A DNA stretch of 64,000 nucleotides from Frigoribacterium sp. PhB116 (lineage in GTDB: Bacteria; Actinomycetota; Actinomycetes; Actinomycetales; Microbacteriaceae): assembly GCF_004364285.1 (NCBI RefSeq), contig NZ_SOBE01000001.1, positions 124,001-188,000 of the forward strand, written 5' to 3'. The notes beneath the pieces were generated by a model. The model did not search any database. It was not told the origin of the DNA and saw only the letters and a list, made by a program, of their open reading frames with translations. How positions within the stretch are numbered: the stretch's first letter is position 1; every line of letters begins with the position of its first letter. Positions 59,725-64,000 of this stretch are shown here, one piece after another. The position numbers and the translations under genes were made by a program.

Positions 59725-60422
59725 TGCCCGGCTCCGCCGCCGCCCGGTCGTCGCCGACCGGGTCGGCCGACCTGTTGACGATCGGGCAGGTCCTGGCGCG
59801 TCTCAAGCCCGAGTTCCCCGACCTGAGCAACAGCAAGCTGCGCTTCCTCGAAGAACGTCAGCTGGTCACGCCCGTGCGCACCGCGTCGGGCTACCGGAAG
59901 TTCTCGTCCGCCGACGTCGAGCGCCTGCGCTTCATCCTCGGCCTTCAGCGCGACCACTACCTGCCCCTCAAGGTCATCCGTCAGCACCTCGACGACCTCG
60001 ACGCCGGACGGCCGTCCACCCTCCCGACCGGTTCGGCTCCGGTGTCGATGCTCTCGACCGTGCGCCGGTTCTCCCGTGCCGACCTGCTCCGCGAGACGGG
60101 CGCCTCCTCGGCCCTGCTCGACGACGCGATCGCGTCGTCGCTGATCTCGCCGTCCGAGACCTACGGCGACGAGCCCCTGGCCGTGCTGGCCGCCCTGGTC
60201 GAGCTCGGCCGCTCGGGCATCGAGCCCCGTCACCTGCGCAGCTTCCGAGCGGCCGCCGAGCGCGAGCTCAGCCTCATCGAGAGCGCGCTCGCCTCGGTCG
60301 CGCGTCGTCGTGACCCGGCCGGTCGGGCACGGGTCGCCGAGCTCTCGCGAGAGCTGGCCGGGCAGCTCGAGGTCGTCCGCACCTCGCTCATCCGCTCGGC
60401 CCTCGACCGCCTCGACACGTAG
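59724..60422 (+). CDS. ftsR: MerR-family regulator FtsR
   Basis: A 232-residue MerR-type regulator starting at a GTG overlapping the garA stop by one base. The winged helix is LTIGQVLARLKPEFPDLSNS with SKLRFLEERQLVTPVRTASG and RKFSSADVERLRFILGLQRD. The long C-terminal helical domain ends in VVRTSLIRSALDRLD. Homologues next to garA regulate ftsZ in corynebacteria and mycobacteria. The assignment rests on position and motif; DNA targets are not visible here. Confidence 0.85.
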   Translation: MPGSAAARSSPTGSADLLTIGQVLARLKPEFPDLSNSKLRFLEERQLVTPVRTASGYRKFSSADVERLRFILGLQRDHYLPLKVIRQHLDDLDAGRPSTLPTGSAPVSMLSTVRRFSRADLLRETGASSALLDDAIASSLISPSETYGDEPLAVLAALVELGRSGIEPRHLRSFRAAAERELSLIESALASVARRRDPAGRARVAELSRELAGQLEVVRTSLIRSALDRLDT

Positions 60423-60576
60423 ACGGCGGGGCCGGCGACGAATATCCTCGACACGCCGACTCCTCGACGCGGATGTCGCCTCGACGAGACCTCGATGTGG
60501 GTACCGTGGGACCAGGTCGAACCATCAACCCGGTGTTGAATGTTTCGGGTCAGATCGCGACGTGGAAGGCAACTGC

Positions 60577-61125
60577 ATGAACGAGTCAGGTTCCCCTGAG
60601 GGATCCCGCTACGAGCGGGGCCTGCTCTTCACGGACGGCATGCCCGAGCTCGACGCCGACAGCGGCTACCGAGGCACCGTCGCCGCCCGCGCCGCTGGCA
60701 TCAGCTACCGCCAGCTCGACTACTGGGCCCGGACCGGCCTCGTCGAGCCCACCATCCGCAGCGCCGCCGGCTCGGGCTCGCAGCGGCTCTACGGCTTCCG
60801 CGACATCCTCGTGCTCAAGCTCGTGAAGCGGCTGCTCGACACCGGCATCTCCCTCCAGCAGATCCGCACGGCCGTGAACCAGCTGAGGGAGGCGGGGGTC
60901 AGCGACCTGGCACAGACCACGCTCATGAGCGACGGCGCCAGCGTCTACCTCTGCACGTCCGACGACGAGGTCATCGACCTCGTGAGCCGCGGTCAGGGCG
61001 TCTTCGGCATCGCCGTCGGCAAGGTCCTCCGCGAGGTCGAGACGAGCCTCGTCGAGCTCGACAGCACCCCTGCGGCCGATCCCTCCGACGAGCTGGCGGC
61101 CCGCCGAGGCGACCGCGCCAGCTGA
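60577..61125 (+). CDS. MerR-family regulator, second of the garA cluster
   Basis: A 182-residue MerR-like regulator (Rv1830 type). After a short acidic lead, YRGTVAARAAGISYRQLDYW and ARTGLVEPTIRSAAGSGSQR form the winged helix, followed by LYGFRDILVLKLVKRLLDTG and a domain with VYLCTSDDEVIDLVSRGQGV. In mycobacteria a bifunctional-nuclease gene separates this from ftsR; here only 154 bp of non-coding DNA does. TACCGT at 60502-60507 may be its -10. Confidence 0.85.
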   Translation: MNESGSPEGSRYERGLLFTDGMPELDADSGYRGTVAARAAGISYRQLDYWARTGLVEPTIRSAAGSGSQRLYGFRDILVLKLVKRLLDTGISLQQIRTAVNQLREAGVSDLAQTTLMSDGASVYLCTSDDEVIDLVSRGQGVFGIAVGKVLREVETSLVELDSTPAADPSDELAARRGDRAS

Positions 61126-61294
61126 CCCGCCACGGTCAGCCTCCACGGGAGCGCGGTCCGCGCGACTCGGGAGGCACCCCCGCGTGAACGACACAGCGCC
61201 CGAGGGCACCCGCATCCTGTGATCCGCCTGCGGGCCCATCCTGACCGCGGCAGCGGTGCACGTGGCTACGGGACCGGCAGACACGCGTCAGGAG

Positions 61295-61314
61295 CGCACG
61301 CCAGCGGGCGTGCG
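61295..61314. terminator. Hairpin in the MerR-ParA convergent gap
   Basis: CGCACGCC-AGCG-GGCGTGCG is an 8-bp perfect stem with a 4-nt loop, inside the 218-bp gap 61126-61343, which otherwise shows nothing recognisable. Likely a terminator for one or both genes. Confidence 0.5.
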
Positions 61315-61343
61315 TCAGCTGGCGTGTGGAGGGGGGACTGACC

Positions 61344-62156
61344 TCAGCGCGCGGCAGGTTCGGCGTAGTCGCCGATCTTCGCGGTGCGCATGATGCGCTC
61401 GAGCAGCTGGTCGAAGTTGCGCGCCATCTCCTGTGCGCTCTCGCCCGGCCACACGTGCAGGGGCTTCGCGGCGCCCTGCGCCTGCTGCAGCGACGTGCGC
61501 TCGGGCAGCTGCGGGCTCAGCACGAGGGGCCCGAACATGTCCCGGAGCTCCTTGATGCGGAACTGGTGCTCGATCGACTGGACGCGGGCACGGTTGACGA
61601 TGATGCCCAGCGGCTGCAGCCGAGGGGAGAGGCCGCGGCGGATCTCCTCGATCGCCCGCAGGGCTCGGTCCGCCGCGGCGACGCTGAAGAGACCGGGCTC
61701 GGTGACCACGGTGACGCGGTCGGAGGCGGCCCAGGCGGTGCGCGTCAGGGCGTTCAGGGACGGGGCGCAGTCGATGAGGACGAGGTCGTAGTCGGCCTCG
61801 ACGTTGGCGAGCGCCTCCTCGAGCTTCCAGATGTCGCGGATCGACGGGTGCGGGCCGTCGAAGTTGATGGCCGAGGGGCTGCCGATCATGACGTCGATCT
61901 TTCCCGTGCGTCCCTTGGTCCAGCCGCTGGGGGCGATCGCGGCCCGGACCGTCTTCTCCTTCGGCGACGCCAGGACGTCGGCGACGTTGAGGTGCCCCGC
62001 GACGGTGATGTCGAGGCCGGTCGAGACGTCGGACTGCGGGTCGAGGTCGACCACCAGGGTCCTGAGGCCCTTGGCGAAGGCCGCCGACGTGAGTCCGAGC
62101 GTCACGGTCGTCTTGCCGACGCCGCCTTTGAGAGAACTGACGCTGAGTACATGCAC
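61344..62156 (-). CDS. ParA-family ATPase
   Basis: A 270-residue ParA/MinD-type ATPase. The deviant Walker A is KGGVGKTT (10-17), the second motif is TLVVDLDPQSDVSTGLD, and Walker B-like VLIDCAPSLNALTRT follows. No N-terminal DNA-binding domain and no ParB gene nearby, so it is not the chromosomal ParAB pair; an orphan ParA in this garA/MerR neighbourhood is common in actinobacteria. The GTG at 62156 follows TATCGT and 7 nt (leaderless), giving VHVLSVSSLKGG; frames upstream lack similarity. Confidence 0.87.
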   Translation of the reverse strand: MHVLSVSSLKGGVGKTTVTLGLTSAAFAKGLRTLVVDLDPQSDVSTGLDITVAGHLNVADVLASPKEKTVRAAIAPSGWTKGRTGKIDVMIGSPSAINFDGPHPSIRDIWKLEEALANVEADYDLVLIDCAPSLNALTRTAWAASDRVTVVTEPGLFSVAAADRALRAIEEIRRGLSPRLQPLGIIVNRARVQSIEHQFRIKELRDMFGPLVLSPQLPERTSLQQAQGAAKPLHVWPGESAQEMARNFDQLLERIMRTAKIGDYAEPAAR

Positions 62157-62163
62157 GACGACG

Positions 62164-62169
62164 ACGATA
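62164..62169 (-). promoter_or_regulatory. -10 box TATCGT of the ParA gene, leaderless start
   Basis: On the minus strand TATCGT lies 7 nt before the GTG at 62156, with no ribosome binding site, which fixes the start used here. Confidence 0.5.
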
Positions 62170-62287
62170 CCGTCACTATTCTTGAAGCACCTGCACGCCA
62201 CGTCGCCCGACGGGCGATCCCGGCAGGCTCCCTCGTCTCCGGTGGCTCCGAGCCCCGTCCCCGTTCCTTCCCCAGGAGGTGCTCGTC

Positions 62288-62785
62288 GTGAGCGTCCGCC
62301 CCATCCGACTCTTCGGCGACCCGGTTCTCCGGTCGCCCTCCGACCCCGTCCGCGTGGGCGACGCCCGACTGGCTTCGCTCGTCGACGACCTCCTCGACAC
62401 CGTGCGCGAGCCCGGTCGCGCTGGCGTGGCCGCTCCCCAGATCGGTGTCGGCCTGAGGGCCTTCAGCTACAACGTCGACGGCGAGGTCGGCTACGTCCTG
62501 AACCCCGAGATCACCGAGCTCTCGGGCGAGAAGGAGCTGGTGGAGGAGGGCTGCCTCTCCGTGCCGGGCTTCTGGTTCCCGACCCCGCGATGGTCCCGGG
62601 CCCGCGTCGAGGGCATCGACCTCGACGGCGAGCCGGTCGTGCTCGAGGGGGACGGGCTCATGGCGCAGGCGCTCCAGCACGAGACGGACCACCTCGCCGG
62701 CACCCTCTACGTCATGACCCTCGAGACCGAGACCCGCCGCGACGCCCTGCGGCAGATCCGGGCCAGCGACTGGTGGCGGGCCTGA
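62288..62785 (+). CDS. def: Peptide deformylase
   Basis: A 165-residue metal-dependent deformylase that removes the formyl group from nascent proteins. Motif 1 is GVAAPQIG (46-53), motif 2 EEGCLSVPG with metal ligand Cys89, and motif 3 HETDH (131-135) with ligands His131 and His135 and catalytic Glu132. The GTG at 62288 has AGGAGG 9 nt upstream. It is divergent from the ParA gene and convergent with the acyl-CoA synthetase gene. Confidence 0.93.
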   Translation: MSVRPIRLFGDPVLRSPSDPVRVGDARLASLVDDLLDTVREPGRAGVAAPQIGVGLRAFSYNVDGEVGYVLNPEITELSGEKELVEEGCLSVPGFWFPTPRWSRARVEGIDLDGEPVVLEGDGLMAQALQHETDHLAGTLYVMTLETETRRDALRQIRASDWWRA

Positions 62786-62795
62786 CCGGACCTCG

Positions 62796-62822
62796 ACCGG
62801 CGGCGCCCTGGGCGCCGCCGGT
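62796..62822. terminator. Bidirectional terminator, perfect 12-bp stem
   Basis: ACCGGCGGCGCC (62796-62807) pairs with GGCGCCGCCGGT (62811-62822) around a CTG loop, between the convergent def and acyl-CoA synthetase genes. Confidence 0.75.
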
Positions 62823-62839
62823 ACCGGGGCCGGGCACGG

Positions 62840-64000
62840 TCAGGCGGTCGGCCCCGGCTTGTCCGCGGACGAGACGGTCCTGACCGACTCCGTGTTGGGG
62901 TAGACGGAATAGAGGTCGGCGATCTGTCCGGCGAAGTCCTCGACGACGACGGCGCGCTTGACGCTCATCTTCGGCGTCAGGTGCCCGCTGGCCTCGGTCA
63001 GCTCGATCGGCAGCACGACGAACTTGCGGATCGACTCCGCCCGGGAGACCGCCTCGTTCGCGAGGTCGACCGCCCTCTGCACCTCGGCCAGCACGGCGGG
63101 GTGCTCGGCAGCCTCCGCGAGCGGCATGTCCGCGGCCTCGCCCGCGTTGTTGAGCCAGACCGGCAGCATCTCGGTGTCGAGGGTGACGAGCGCCGAGATG
63201 AACGGACGCTGGTCGCCCACCACGACGACCTGGGCGACGAGGGGGTTCGCGCGGATCGGGTCCTCGAGCACGGCGGGGGCGACGTTCTTGCCCCCGGCGG
63301 TGACGATGATCTCCTTCTTCCGACCCGTGATGGTGAGGTAGCCGTCGGAGTCGAGGCTGCCGAGGTCGCCGGTGCGGAACCAGCCGTCCTGCATGACCGC
63401 GGCCGTCTCCTCCTCGTTCCTCCAGTAGCCCGCGAAGACGTTCTCGCCCTTGACCAGCACCTCGCCGTCGTCGTCGATCCGCAGCGAGACGCCCGGGAGC
63501 GCCGGCCCGACGGTGCCGATCTTGAACCGCGACACGAGGTTCACCGAGGCCGGCGCCGTGGTCTCGGTCAGGCCGTAGCCCTCGAGGATGCGGATGTCGA
63601 GGCTGCGGAAGAAATGGCCGAGGCGGGTGCCGAGCGGGGCCGAGCCCGAGACGGCGTAGCGGATGTTCCCGCCCATCGCCTTCTTCAGCTTGCGGTACAC
63701 GAGCCGGTCGAAGAGGGCGAAGCGCAGGCGCAGGCCGACGGGCACCGTCCCCTCGTCGAGGGCCTTGGAGTGCGCGATGGCCACCGCGACGGCCTGACGG
63801 AAGATGCCGCCCTTGCCCGAGGCCTCGGCCTTCTGCTCAGCGGAGTTGTAGACCTTCTCGAACACCCGCGGCACCGCGAGCAGGAACGAGGGGCGGAAGG
63901 AGGCGAGCGACGGCAGGAGCTGCTTGGTGTCGGCCTGGTGGCCCACCTTGACCCCCGCGTGCACCGACATCACCGCGATGAAACGGGCGAAGACGTGGGC
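62840..64000 (-). CDS. Long-chain fatty-acid-CoA ligase (AMP-binding), 5'-truncated by window edge
   Basis: C-terminal 386 residues of an AMP-forming acyl-CoA synthetase (FadD15-like); the frame is open to base 64000. Seen are LAVPRVFEKVYNSAEQK, the motif ILEGYGLTETTAPASVN, DDGEVLVKGENVFAGYWRNE, the hinge-core WFRTGDLGSLDSDGYLTITG with GRKKEIIVTAGGKNVAPAVL, and the C-terminal GHLTPKMSVKRAVV. It activates long-chain fatty acids with ATP and CoA at the membrane. The missing N-terminus holds the first half of the AMP-binding domain. Confidence 0.92.
   Translation of the reverse strand, partial: AHVFARFIAVMSVHAGVKVGHQADTKQLLPSLASFRPSFLLAVPRVFEKVYNSAEQKAEASGKGGIFRQAVAVAIAHSKALDEGTVPVGLRLRFALFDRLVYRKLKKAMGGNIRYAVSGSAPLGTRLGHFFRSLDIRILEGYGLTETTAPASVNLVSRFKIGTVGPALPGVSLRIDDDGEVLVKGENVFAGYWRNEEETAAVMQDGWFRTGDLGSLDSDGYLTITGRKKEIIVTAGGKNVAPAVLEDPIRANPLVAQVVVVGDQRPFISALVTLDTEMLPVWLNNAGEAADMPLAEAAEHPAVLAEVQRAVDLANEAVSRAESIRKFVVLPIELTEASGHLTPKMSVKRAVVVEDFAGQIADLYSVYPNTESVRTVSSADKPGPTA

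Noticed and set aside
1-64000. Search for insertion sequences, integrases, phage genes, toxin-antitoxin pairs and restriction systems
   Set aside because: No protein in the window shows transposase, recombinase, phage, toxin or methylase-endonuclease motifs; base composition appears even throughout.

Overview
The window is high-GC DNA (codon third positions almost all G or C) from an actinobacterium, most likely a member of the Microbacteriaceae. The evidence is the garA/ftsR/MerR/ParA neighbourhood, a DIP1984-family protein, a MshA-like glycosyltransferase, a LigC-type ligase with a separate LigD-type polymerase, and many apparently leaderless genes with a (T/C)ANNNT box 5-7 nt before the start codon. 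It looks like ordinary chromosome. I saw no transposase, phage gene, integrase, CRISPR array, rRNA or tRNA.

Layout. 1-6.4 kb: putrescine catabolism, with a 5'-truncated succinate-semialdehyde dehydrogenase, an aminobutyraldehyde dehydrogenase, a flavin putrescine oxidase, a tandem universal stress protein and an APC permease. 6.4-13.8 kb: a TetR regulator divergent from a sugar ABC importer and GH2 beta-galactosidase operon, with a perfect palindrome between them. 13.9-17.1 kb: a DoxX-like protein and a redox unit (methyltransferase, thioredoxin-reductase-like flavoprotein, divergent XRE/cupin regulator). 17.4-20.4 kb: an OmpA-type lipoprotein overlapping a four-TM protein with eight 12-residue repeats. 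20.8-26.8 kb: conserved small proteins, a lysozyme-like protein, a second APC permease, a heme-degrading-domain protein and a GT4 glycosyltransferase. 26.9-29.1 kb: convergent LigD-type polymerase and LigC ligase. 29.2-38.8 kb: MBL hydrolase, quinone-oxidoreductase-like enzyme, two-component system, a secreted protein, an SRPBCC gene next to an apparently frame-disrupted DUF4166 gene, an acetyl esterase, an LLM flavin oxidoreductase and an orphan. 38.8-47.6 kb: MFS/LysR pair, a second DoxX-like gene, and a 5-oxoprolinase operon (pxpA, fused pxpB-pxpC, and a biotin-carboxylase homologue that has lost key catalytic residues), followed by an AzgA-type permease. 47.7-58.9 kb: VOC proteins, D-mannonate dehydratase, EI24 protein, two aldo/keto reductases, PGPGW membrane protein, glycerol-dehydrogenase-like enzyme, J-domain/NERD fusion, Nudix/NYN fusion and an HtrA-like protease. 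59.2-64 kb: garA, ftsR, a second MerR, ParA, peptide deformylase and a partial long-chain acyl-CoA synthetase.

Many operons are translationally coupled by 4-bp GTGA or ATGA overlaps. Most convergent gene pairs are separated by strong inverted repeats without T-tracts. One of these, four copies of a 12-mer at exact 20-bp spacing around a 14-bp stem, occurs twice. The items most worth following up are the degenerate biotin carboxylase coupled to 5-oxoprolinase, the OmpA/12-residue-repeat pair, the repeated palindromic element and the DUF4166 frame break.
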